Below are positions 1 to 5,210 of a DNA stretch of 7,805 nucleotides, piece by piece (within the stretch, counting starts at the first letter, position 1; each line of letters begins with the position of its first letter). The notes beneath the pieces are model-generated. The model had not been told where the DNA came from, searched no databases, and was given only the letters and a program-made list of their open reading frames with translations. The DNA comes from Anaerolineae bacterium (lineage in GTDB: Bacteria; Chloroflexota; Anaerolineae; JAADDB01). The position numbers were made by a program, and so were the translations under genes. Where the stretch lies: positions 1 to 7,805 of the forward strand of contig WFQT01000514.1 in the NCBI GenBank assembly GCA_015486895.1, in the 5' to 3' direction.

Positions 1-74
1 CTAAGATACCAGCGCCGTCCCCCCTGGCTACCTTGCTGCAAAATCAGGATCGCCTTTTCCTGCGTCTCCGACAA
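1..74 (-). CDS. Possible 5' end of an unidentified gene leaving the window
   Basis: A minus-strand frame is open from a TGA near 137 to the window edge. Inside it a TTG at 74-72 lies just after a purine-rich, Shine-Dalgarno-like stretch (GAGGAGAGGAGAACC). Translation from there gives about 24 residues containing SETQEKAILILQQG and GRRWYL. I recognise no family. The main support is the strong ribosome-binding-site-like sequence and the protein-like composition. The same frame also reads upstream of the TTG (NAEQLLEERRT), so the fragment may instead belong to a longer, frameshifted gene together with the ORF at 89-214. The gene would run leftward, the same direction as tlyA. Confidence 0.25.
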   Translation of the reverse strand, partial: MSETQEKAILILQQGSQGGRRWYL

Positions 75-88
75 GGTTCTCCTCTCCT

Positions 89-214
89 CTAATAACTGCT
101 CAGCATTCCCTTGTCCAGCGAATAAATTTGGGGCTCAAGGCGTACCGCCGAACATCCCGCCAGGCAGATCATCTCAATGATACCCAGGACTCTGATGTTT
201 CTTATTTTAGCCAC
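89..214 (-). other. Short ORF with lipobox-like motif, uncertain
   Basis: A 41-codon minus-strand ORF runs from a GTG at 214 to a TAG at 91-89; an internal ATG lies at 172. The N-terminal part reads MAKIRNIRVLGII, followed by MICLAGCSA: a basic start, a hydrophobic stretch and an LAGC that looks like a lipoprotein box. The hydrophobic stretch is interrupted by a Glu, and there is no Shine-Dalgarno before the GTG, which itself sits inside repeat copy 1. It could therefore be chance, or the damaged end of a gene invaded by the repeat. A one-base shift near 105 would join it to the frame entering 1-74, so a frameshifted gene is also possible. Confidence 0.15.
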
Positions 215-325
215 ACAAAAACATAGATTTGGGTCCAAAAACAAAGTAAAATCTGTGTCAATCTGTGCAATCTGCAGTAAAGATAGTTAGATCGAGCCTA
301 AAACGTCATTTTCGCCAGACTCCAG
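185..325 (+). repeat. Dispersed intergenic repeat, copy 1 (degenerate inverted repeat)
   Basis: The core is an imperfect inverted repeat. The left arm, AGCCACACAAAAACATAGATTT (209-230, one interruption), faces a right arm with the 'AATCTGTG' words AAATCTGTGTC / AATCTGTGC (249-269). The right flank, CCTAAAACG...CGCCAGACTCCAG (297-325), matches copy 2, which reads GCTAAAACG...CGCCAGAGTCCAG at 6438-6463. The 15-mer AAAACGTCATTTTCG at 300-314 occurs in inverted form in copy 2 at 6325-6339. The two copies are thus one family, both lying just 3' of a minus-strand gene. No transposase is present. Confidence 0.7.
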
Positions 326-360
326 GGTACCGCTAAAGTAGGGACGAGGCATGCCTATAC

Positions 361-1146
361 TTAGATTCCAGACGAAAAGAGATCTTCAATGACTGTATCC
401 CGGCAAACCCCCGCTTCCACGCCGTTACCCCACACCGCCAAAAACTCCACGTTACCCTTTGCACCCCGGATAGGGGAGCGAATCACACCACGCAAGCCCA
501 ACGCCAGCATTTCGGCCGTGGCCAGCGTGCGTGTCACGGCCGAGCGATGCACTGCCGGGTCGCGGACGATGCCCTTTTTGCCCACATATTGACGGCCAGC
601 CTCAAATTGCGGCTTAATCAGCGCCACCAACCACCCGCTCGGTTTTAGAAAACGCACTGCAATTGGCAACACCAGATCCAGACCGATGAAAGAGACATCC
701 ACGACCACGATATCCACTGGCTCCGGCAACGACTCCAGATAGCGAACATTAGTGCGTTCCATGAGGATCACGCGCGGGTCCTGCCGCAACTTCCAAGCAA
801 TCTGGCCATAGCCAACATCGATGGCATAGACTCGCATCGCCCCGTGCTGCAACAGGCAATCGGTAAAGCCACCGGTAGAAGCACCAATGTCCGCCGCGAT
901 CAGGCCTGCCACATTTAGAGAGAAAGCATCCAGGGCTGCAGCCAGTTTCACCCCCCCCCGGCTGACATAAGGCATCCGCTCTTTGATCACCACCTCGGCA
1001 TCAACAGGCACCTGTCGCCCCGATTTATCCGCTTTCTGGCCATTGACAGACACATAGCCGGCCATGATCAAATGCTGCGCTTCCTCACGACTAACAACCA
1101 GCCCTCGGCGCACCAGTAAACGGTCTAATCGCTCCTTCCTCAACAA
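361..1146 (-). CDS. tlyA: TlyA family 16S/23S rRNA 2'-O-methyltransferase (S4 domain plus FtsJ-like domain)
   Basis: TlyA-family proteins transfer a methyl group from SAM to a ribose 2'-OH of rRNA; the family is often mislabelled hemolysin. Numbering from the TTG at 1146 (261 aa), an S4 RNA-binding domain occupies about residues 5-63 (ERLDRLLVRRGL at the start). A Rossmann methyltransferase follows, with YVSRGGVKL, SAM motif ADIGASTGGFTD (about 85-96), DVSF, KPQFE and GNVEFL. The K67-D150-K178-E234 tetrad has nearly the spacing of the mycobacterial enzyme's K69-D154-K182-E238. The frame extends up to a GTG at 1209, but that would overlap the TerC gene by 38 nt and add 21 residues the family lacks. 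The TTG at 1146 (or 1143) has AAGGA about 10 nt upstream and gives the usual length. A run of nine G lies in the RGGV codons (951-959). Confidence 0.9.
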   Translation of the reverse strand: MLRKERLDRLLVRRGLVVSREEAQHLIMAGYVSVNGQKADKSGRQVPVDAEVVIKERMPYVSRGGVKLAAALDAFSLNVAGLIAADIGASTGGFTDCLLQHGAMRVYAIDVGYGQIAWKLRQDPRVILMERTNVRYLESLPEPVDIVVVDVSFIGLDLVLPIAVRFLKPSGWLVALIKPQFEAGRQYVGKKGIVRDPAVHRSAVTRTLATAEMLALGLRGVIRSPIRGAKGNVEFLAVWGNGVEAGVCRDTVIEDLFSSGI

Positions 1147-1171
1147 CGGCCCTGGTTCCTTGAGTACAACA

Positions 1172-2074
1172 TCAAGACATCTCCCCACTTTTAACCAGAG
1201 AAAAGACACTCCGCAAGCGGATGCTAACCCGCCCCACCAACCAGGTAGCAGGATAGAAAAGCCAATTTAAGACAAAGTCCAGCAAACCCAATAGACGGCC
1301 AATAGGCAGTAAAAGCGGATCAATAAAGTGCAAGAACCGCCAGCGGCCGTACAGCCAGACCACCAGCAGCGTTACCAAAGAAACGGTAAACTTAGTAATA
1401 TCGCCAACTGGCATATGTATGAAATCCTCGATAATCAGTTCAATGCCAATATTCAAAATCAAGAGATAAGCAGCATGCACTAATATTGGCTCTTTTTCCA
1501 CGACGAAAGAGAAAATGCCGGCAGCGAAACGCATTACCAGAATGCCCAAAGCTACGCCCAGTACCACCACCCAAAACTCATTCGAAAGGGCCACCGCCGC
1601 TACCACATTGTCTAAGCTAAACGCCAAATCGGCCAACTCCACCGCAACGACCACGCTCCAGAATTTCTTCCCCCGCGTCTTCACAGGTGTGTCTTCCTCG
1701 GCAACGGGCATAGCTTTTTGGCGCATTGAAGCTTCCGCCAAGGCACCGAAATGGTCAGCAGTCAGTTTGATCAAATAGAGAGCACCCAACAGCCGCAACC
1801 AGGGGTTGGCGATAATCAGCGAGGCAAAGAAAAGCATGATCGTCCGGCCAACGTAAGCGCCTAAGAGGCCCACTTTCAATGCTGCTTGCCGCTGATGGCC
1901 AAAAAAATCATGCATGGTATGGTGCCAATGCGCCAGCGGCTCTGGCCAAGGAATTGGCGCATCGCTAGGCAAGTGCACCACCATGGCACCTAATACAGCA
2001 GCGTTATCAATGGAGAGAATCCCCTCCAAGAAAATAAGCTGCAATACGATGGTTACAATGGAACCAATAGACAT
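1172..2074 (-). CDS. TerC family integral membrane protein (candidate Mn/metal transporter)
   Basis: 300-aa polytopic inner-membrane protein. Both TerC signature motifs are present: FLEGILSIDNAAVLG (E17, S21, D23, N24) in the first membrane segment, and VELADLAFSLDNVVAA (E146, D149, D155, N156) after a charged cytoplasmic-type loop (about 118-137). I count roughly seven to eight hydrophobic segments. Relatives such as Alx, YkoY and MeeF/MeeY move Mn2+ or supply metal to secreted enzymes; the substrate here is inferred, not shown. The loop between segments 1 and 2 is long and His-rich (H49, H51, H52, H55, H60). The ATG at 2074 is chosen because AGGGGAG lies about 9 nt upstream; a TTG at 2113 is in frame but lacks that spacing. 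The gene stops 25 nt before the preferred tlyA start, so the two are probably co-transcribed. Confidence 0.92.
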   Translation of the reverse strand: MSIGSIVTIVLQLIFLEGILSIDNAAVLGAMVVHLPSDAPIPWPEPLAHWHHTMHDFFGHQRQAALKVGLLGAYVGRTIMLFFASLIIANPWLRLLGALYLIKLTADHFGALAEASMRQKAMPVAEEDTPVKTRGKKFWSVVVAVELADLAFSLDNVVAAVALSNEFWVVVLGVALGILVMRFAAGIFSFVVEKEPILVHAAYLLILNIGIELIIEDFIHMPVGDITKFTVSLVTLLVVWLYGRWRFLHFIDPLLLPIGRLLGLLDFVLNWLFYPATWLVGRVSIRLRSVFSLVKSGEMS

Positions 2075-2130
2075 ATCTAACAATCTCCCCTGAAAATGGC
2101 CCCCCGGCCCCAATCCTAGGAGTGTGTCGT

Positions 2131-2202
2131 TTAGCCGTAGGGCAGGTTGGCTGCGACGTAGCCCCAGGCTCCATCAAGGACGTGATTCGCACCTGTTTGC
2201 AT
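2131..2202 (-). CDS. Candidate 23-aa leader ORF upstream of the TerC gene
   Basis: The ATG at 2202 is preceded by GGGGAG with a 5-nt spacer (GGGGAGAGATTATG). The same GGGGAG element stands before the TerC start (2074). The peptide begins MQTGANHVLDGAWG and ends in AANLPYG before a TAA at 2133-2131, 56 nt upstream of the TerC ATG. It has no signal peptide, no membrane segment and no run of a single amino acid typical of attenuation peptides. Part of the ORF can fold: GTCG..AGCC pairs with GGCT..CGAC (2157-2126). It could be a regulatory leader peptide, a small protein or a chance ORF. The evidence is the ribosome-binding site and position only. Confidence 0.3.
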   Translation of the reverse strand: MQTGANHVLDGAWGYVAANLPYG

Positions 2203-2277
2203 AATCTCTCCCCGACCCGACAGAGCAGCCTACCTGCCGTCTCCCGCGCTTTGCTCTTATTTTCACCCGCTGTGGTG

Positions 2278-2303
2278 TGCCTGTCTGCGTGCCCGCACAG
2301 GCA
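2278..2303. other. GC-rich hairpin in the TerC leader
   Basis: The palindrome is TGCCTG-TC-TGCG-TGCC-CGCA-CAGGCA on the plus strand. Outer 6-bp and inner 4-bp stems pair perfectly around a 4-nt loop, with a 2-nt bulge on one side. No U-tract follows on either strand, so it is unlikely to be an intrinsic terminator. It may be a REP-like unit or part of the leader RNA fold. Confidence 0.5.
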
Positions 2304-2446
2304 GGCCGCAGGCTCATGATAACTCTGCGACTCGGCATCAGTATCCTTGCCCAGCGTACAAAAATTCTCTATTCAACTACCAATACACCATTTTACCACA
2401 CAAGGACAAAGCGCCCAAAAGGACTATCTCCACCCCAAGCACCAAC

Positions 2447-2459
2447 TGATCGATGATCA
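2447..2459. promoter_or_regulatory. Inverted repeat TGATC-GAT-GATCA upstream of the padR promoter
   Basis: Perfect 5-bp arms (TGATC / GATCA) around a 3-nt spacer lie 6 nt before the -35-like TTGACA of padR. Dimeric regulators bind such dyads, but no specific regulator can be named from this sequence. Confidence 0.3.
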
Positions 2460-2465
2460 CCACTA

Positions 2466-2492
2466 TTGACAATATGTACATAGCATGATAAG
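2466..2492 (+). promoter_or_regulatory. Candidate sigma-70-type promoter of padR
   Basis: A perfect -35 hexamer TTGACA (2466-2471) is followed by the -10-like TGATAA / GATAAG (2486-2492). The spacer is 14-15 nt, shorter than the optimal 17; TAAGCT at 2489 would give 17 nt but matches poorly. It lies about 25 nt before the GTG of padR, so the 5' leader would be very short, and a perfect 10-bp palindrome sits between the two boxes. Confidence 0.4.
2473..2482. promoter_or_regulatory. Candidate PadR operator TATGTACATA
   Basis: This perfect 10-bp palindrome lies between the -35 and -10-like boxes of the padR promoter. It contains ATGT and ACAT half-sites, which recur in characterised PadR-family operators (described there as ATGT-N8-ACAT, with a spacer absent here). 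Its position fits repression by promoter occlusion and therefore autoregulation, which is common in this family. Binding is inferred. Confidence 0.4.
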
Positions 2493-2517
2493 CTTCCTTT
2501 CGTAGGAGGATATAAAG

Positions 2518-2895
2518 GTGGGCAATGGACAACGGAAAAGTCAAAACCAGCCCCCCCGGCGAATGGGACGCTTCTTGCGCATAGGGTTGCTACTCTTACT
2601 GCGCCGGGGAGAAAACTATGGCTATATCTTGGCGGCGGAGCTACCCAAATTAGGGCTTCCCCGCCAATCTTCCGTCCATAGCGTCATTTATCGTCTGCTG
2701 CGGCGCATGGAAGAAGAAGGCCTAGTATCATCACGATGGGAAACATCGCAGCGTGGGCCACGACGACGACTGTACAGCATTACCCGGCAGGGAGAAATTG
2801 CCCTGGACATACTCATGGCACGTTTATTAGAAACGACCGCCCTCATTGAGCGGTTAGCAGCCGTTTATCATGCCAACGGGGACGTTTCCCAATGA
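2518..2895 (+). CDS. PadR family transcriptional regulator
   Basis: 125-aa DNA-binding protein of the short PadR type. The winged helix-turn-helix spans about residues 18-95. IGLLLLLRRGENYGYILAAEL is helix 1-2 (split by the family's glycine turn, G31-x-x-x-G35), SSVHSVIYRLLRRMEEEGLV (51-70) is the recognition region, and GPRRRLYSITRQGEIAL (80-96) is the wing. A short C-terminal helix (97-118) would be the dimerisation element. The N-terminal 16 residues are basic and polar. The start is a GTG with AGGAGG 8 nt upstream. The gene precedes the metal-cluster genes by 84 bp and has a palindrome in its own promoter, so it probably controls itself and perhaps that cluster. The effector is unknown. 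Confidence 0.9.
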   Translation: MGNGQRKSQNQPPRRMGRFLRIGLLLLLRRGENYGYILAAELPKLGLPRQSSVHSVIYRLLRRMEEEGLVSSRWETSQRGPRRRLYSITRQGEIALDILMARLLETTALIERLAAVYHANGDVSQ

Positions 2896-2979
2896 CCGAC
2901 CACCCTAAAGTCGGATAGGACACATGACTTCCGAAGTTTCCACAAATAGAGAACGTTAGAACCAAGGAGGATACACATT

Positions 2980-3441
2980 ATGAGAATCGCAGTTTCAGCA
3001 ACAGCAACAAGCATTGATGCCGCTTTAGAACCTCGTTTTGGGCGAGCACCGTATTTTATCATTGTCAACAGCGAGGATATGACCTGGGAAGCAATTCCCA
3101 ACCCCGGCAACACGGCCGGTGGCGGAGCCGCTGTCCAGGCAGCACAGTTCCTTAGCAGCCACAATGTGCAAGCGGCCATCACCGGTGATTTCGGCCCCAA
3201 TGCTTATCAATCGTTAACCGCGGCCGGGATCAAGATGTACACAACTCGCGGCGTCACGGTGCGTCAGGCCGTGGAGGCCGTCAAAGCCGGGCAGTTAGCA
3301 GAAGCCAGCACAGCCACCGGCTCAGTGCAGTATCCTGGCGGCACAGGCGGCATGGGCGGCATGGGCGGCGGACGCGGCATGGGCGGCGGACGCGGTATGG
3401 GTCGCGGTCGAGGCCGAGGACGCGGCCGTTGGGGTCGGTGA
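2980..3441 (+). CDS. NifX/NifB-C-terminal-like (dinitrogenase FeMo-cofactor family) protein with Gly/Met/Arg-rich tail; orange-protein-like
   Basis: Residues 1-110 match the dinitrogenase iron-molybdenum cofactor fold (PF02579 type, RNase H-like): MRIAVSA at the start, LEPRFGRAPYFIIVN, then GGGAAVQAAQFL, AAITGDFGPNAYQSL and AAGIKMYTTRG. Family members bind metal-sulfur clusters, for example NifX/NafY and the Desulfovibrio orange protein, which holds a Mo-Cu-S cluster non-covalently. This protein has no cysteine, which fits non-covalent binding. Residues about 120-153 form a low-complexity tail of G, M and R (GGMGGMGGGRGM repeats, then RGRGRGRGRWGR), strongly basic. The ribosome-binding site AAGGAGG is 9 nt upstream. 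The stop is one base before the next gene, so translation is probably coupled. There are no nif structural genes in the window, so a nitrogenase role is not supported; an Orp-like role with the following ATPases is the preferred inference. Confidence 0.88.
   Translation: MRIAVSATATSIDAALEPRFGRAPYFIIVNSEDMTWEAIPNPGNTAGGGAAVQAAQFLSSHNVQAAITGDFGPNAYQSLTAAGIKMYTTRGVTVRQAVEAVKAGQLAEASTATGSVQYPGGTGGMGGMGGGRGMGGGRGMGRGRGRGRGRWGR
3358..3393 (+). repeat. Two perfect 18-bp tandem repeats in the cofactor-protein tail
   Basis: GGCATGGGCGGCGGACGC occurs twice head to tail and a partial third unit (GGTATGGGTCGC) follows. Each unit encodes GMGGGR. It is in frame, so gain or loss of a unit would change tail length without a frameshift. 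Confidence 0.9.
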
Positions 3442-3442
3442 G

Positions 3443-4312
3443 ATGATCATAACCGTCGCCAGCGGCAAAGGAGGCACCGGCAAGACAACCGTCGCGGTAA
3501 GCCTGGCCCTCTCCCTGGTCGAAACGGAACAATTCGCCGATGGCTCGCTCTTATACGTAGATGCTGACGTCGAAGAGCCCAATGGTCACCTTTTCCTACG
3601 GCCCAAAATCCAGCAGAGCGAGCCTTTTGGCCTACCGATTCCACAGGTGGATGAGGCCAAGTGCACTTACTGCGGCCAATGCGCTGAAGTATGCCAGTTT
3701 CACGCCATTGCAGTGCTTGGTGAACACGTCATGGTGTTCCCGGAGCTATGTCATGGATGCGGTAGCTGCACTTTGGTCTGTCCAGAAAACGCCATTTACG
3801 AGGAGAAAAACCAGGTAGGCGTCATCGAAACAGGTACCGTAGCACAGCCGCCCATGGCATTCATGCGCGGCGTGCTCAACGTAGGCGAAGCGTCAGCAAC
3901 ACCTCTCATTCGCGAAATCAATCATAGACTACCCGCCGGACGCACAATTATCATTGATGCACCGCCGGGGAATTCCTGCCCGGTGGTAGAGTCCATGCGC
4001 AAGAGCAATTTTGTACTGCTGGTCACCGAGCCAACACCTTTTGGCCTCCATGATCTAAAATTAGCGGTCCAAGTAGCTCAGGAGGAAATTGGCTTGCCAG
4101 CAGGTGTGGTCATCAACCGCGATGGCATCGGCGACGACAGCGTAGAGCGCTTTTGCCGGGAAAACGATGTACCGATATTACTGCGCATTCCCATGGATCG
4201 GCGGATCGCCGAGGCGTATTCCAACGGCGTTCCCCTCGTAGAAATACGCCCCATTTACAAACAGGCATTCACCGAGCTTTATCAGCGAATCGAGCAGGAG
4301 GTACGGTCATGA
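3443..4312 (+). CDS. MinD/Mrp-superfamily P-loop ATPase with inserted 2x[4Fe-4S] ferredoxin domain (first of pair)
   Basis: 289-aa cytoplasmic ATPase of the deviant-Walker-A (SIMIBI/MinD) class. SGKGGTGKTT (7-16) is the P-loop with signature lysine K9, DADVEEPN (40-47) is switch I, and DAPPG (162-166) is switch II. A ferredoxin domain is inserted at about 70-120 with two CxxCxxCxxxC motifs: C74, C77, C80, C84 and C103, C106, C109, C113, enough for two [4Fe-4S] clusters. Tandem proteins of this type accompany the orange protein in Desulfovibrio and NifX-like proteins in many anaerobes. They are thought to use ATP to load or reduce a metal-sulfur cofactor. The switch I version with EEPN is the one expected in the first member of such pairs. 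The ATG is 1 nt after the previous stop; it has only a weak GGTGAG before it, so coupling is likely. It overlaps the next gene by ATGA. Confidence 0.93.
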   Translation: MIITVASGKGGTGKTTVAVSLALSLVETEQFADGSLLYVDADVEEPNGHLFLRPKIQQSEPFGLPIPQVDEAKCTYCGQCAEVCQFHAIAVLGEHVMVFPELCHGCGSCTLVCPENAIYEEKNQVGVIETGTVAQPPMAFMRGVLNVGEASATPLIREINHRLPAGRTIIIDAPPGNSCPVVESMRKSNFVLLVTEPTPFGLHDLKLAVQVAQEEIGLPAGVVINRDGIGDDSVERFCRENDVPILLRIPMDRRIAEAYSNGVPLVEIRPIYKQAFTELYQRIEQEVRS

Positions 4313-5193
4313 AGCAACTGGTAGTTCTCAGCGGCAAAGGGGGCACCGGCAAGACCAGCGTCACCGCCTCGTTAGCCCATTTATCCGCCCAGGAAAGCAC
4401 AATCGTGCTGGCGGACGCCGATGTGGACGCTTCCAATTTAGACCTGCTGCTCTCACCCACCGTGTTGGAAACACACGACTTCAGCAGTGGTGTCATTGCG
4501 GAAATTGACAGCAAAGAGTGCATTTCCTGCAACATTTGCGCAGAGGTATGTCGTTTTGACGCTATCAACGTTATCGATGGAATGTACACCGTAGATAAGA
4601 TCGCTTGCGACGGCTGCGGTGCCTGTTATTACCAGTGCCCAGTAGAAGCTATCTCGCTTCCTACACCGGTGGTCGGCCAATGGTTTCGCTCCGACACCCG
4701 CTTCGGACCGCTGTTACACGCCCATCTGTTCGCCGGGCAAGAAAATTCAGGCAAACTGGTCACTCTAGTCAAACAGGAAGCGCGCCTTCTGGCATTAGAT
4801 CAAAAGCGGGATTATGTCCTTGTGGACGGGCCACCGGGTATTGGCTGTCCGGTCATCTCAGCAGCCGCAGGCACAGATATGGTCCTCATCGTGGTGGAGC
4901 CTACCGTCTCCGGCGTGCACGATCTAGAACGAGCACATGCCACCACCGAACATTTCAACATCTCCACCATGGTTGCTATCAACAAAGCGGACATCAATCC
5001 GAAGCGCACCCAAGAAATTGCCGACTATTGCAAAGAGGCCAACCTACCGCTGGTTGGCATTATTCCTTTCGACACGGTGGTCACCGAGGCCATGGTGGCT
5101 GGGAAACCAGTCACCGAGTACGCGCCGGAGCACTCAGTAAGCAAGGCCATGGAATCGTTATGGCACAAAATTCGCGCTCAGTTAGCCAAGTAA
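4309..5193 (+). CDS. MinD/Mrp-superfamily P-loop ATPase with inserted 2x[4Fe-4S] ferredoxin domain (second of pair)
   Basis: 294-aa paralogue of the preceding protein. It has SGKGGTGKTS (8-17) with signature lysine K10, switch I DADVDASN (36-43), switch II DGPPG (163-167), and an inserted ferredoxin domain with C71, C74, C77, C81 and C100, C103, C106, C110. All eight cysteines and all ATPase motifs are kept in both paralogues, so neither looks degenerate. MinD-class ATPases work as dimers across the nucleotide, so a heterodimer is plausible. The frame is open back to 4153, but the ATG at 4309 is chosen: AGGAGGT lies 7 nt upstream, it overlaps the preceding TGA as ATGA, and the P-loop then starts at residue 8 as usual. 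A longer start would add 52 residues lying over the upstream gene. Confidence 0.93.
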   Translation: MKQLVVLSGKGGTGKTSVTASLAHLSAQESTIVLADADVDASNLDLLLSPTVLETHDFSSGVIAEIDSKECISCNICAEVCRFDAINVIDGMYTVDKIACDGCGACYYQCPVEAISLPTPVVGQWFRSDTRFGPLLHAHLFAGQENSGKLVTLVKQEARLLALDQKRDYVLVDGPPGIGCPVISAAAGTDMVLIVVEPTVSGVHDLERAHATTEHFNISTMVAINKADINPKRTQEIADYCKEANLPLVGIIPFDTVVTEAMVAGKPVTEYAPEHSVSKAMESLWHKIRAQLAK

Positions 5194-5210
5194 GATAAGG
5201 CAAAGTAACA

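Larger units (their letters stand above)
1..360. other. Region without a secure gene downstream of tlyA
   Basis: These 360 bases contain no confident gene. They hold a possible gene start at the left edge (1-74), a doubtful 41-codon ORF (89-214), and the degenerate copy 1 of the dispersed repeat (about 185-325). The 35 bases between that repeat and the tlyA stop show nothing recognisable. No terminator with a U-tract was found for tlyA; the repeat is the only candidate structure there. Confidence 0.5.
2075..2517. other. Divergent intergenic region between the TerC and padR genes
   Basis: 443 bp separate the minus-strand TerC gene from the plus-strand padR. On the TerC side, read on the minus strand, are a possible 23-codon ORF (2131-2202), a stem AGAGC..AGC / GCT..GCTCT (2257-2222) and a GC-rich hairpin (2278-2303). 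On the padR side are two palindromes and a promoter-like sequence (2447-2492). The plus-strand frame covering 2122-2319 does not look protein-coding. I could not identify a convincing sigma-70 promoter for the TerC gene. Confidence 0.6.

Noticed and set aside
185..325. CRISPR array suggested by repeated 'AATCTGTG' words
   Set aside because: The words are short, unevenly spaced and part of an imperfect inverted repeat with no spacer-like units.
1147..1209. Upstream GTG starts for tlyA (1209, 1188)
   Set aside because: They lack a suitably spaced ribosome-binding site, overlap the TerC gene, and add residues before the usual TlyA start. Not fully excluded.
2122..2319. 65-codon plus-strand ORF between the TerC and padR genes
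   Set aside because: No ribosome-binding site, no recognisable motif, and it runs through hairpins and the antisense of the TerC leader.
2075..2400. yybP-ykoY (Mn) riboswitch before the TerC gene
   Set aside because: Expected from gene family, but I find only GGGGAG rather than the conserved GGGGAGUAG loop and no convincing partner loop. Kept only as a search suggestion.
3322..3582. Minus-strand ORFs opposite the Gly-rich tail and first ATPase
   Set aside because: Ala/His/Ser-rich antisense of a GGC/CGC repeat region; typical shadow frames.
4153..4308. N-terminal extension of 52 residues on the second MinD ATPase
   Set aside because: It overlaps the first ATPase, while the ATG at 4309 has AGGAGGT 7 nt upstream and an ATGA junction.
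4605..5198. 197-codon plus-strand ORF overlapping the second MinD ATPase
   Set aside because: It lies in another frame over a gene with intact ATPase and ferredoxin motifs. Its Arg/Ser/His-rich composition is that of a shadow frame.
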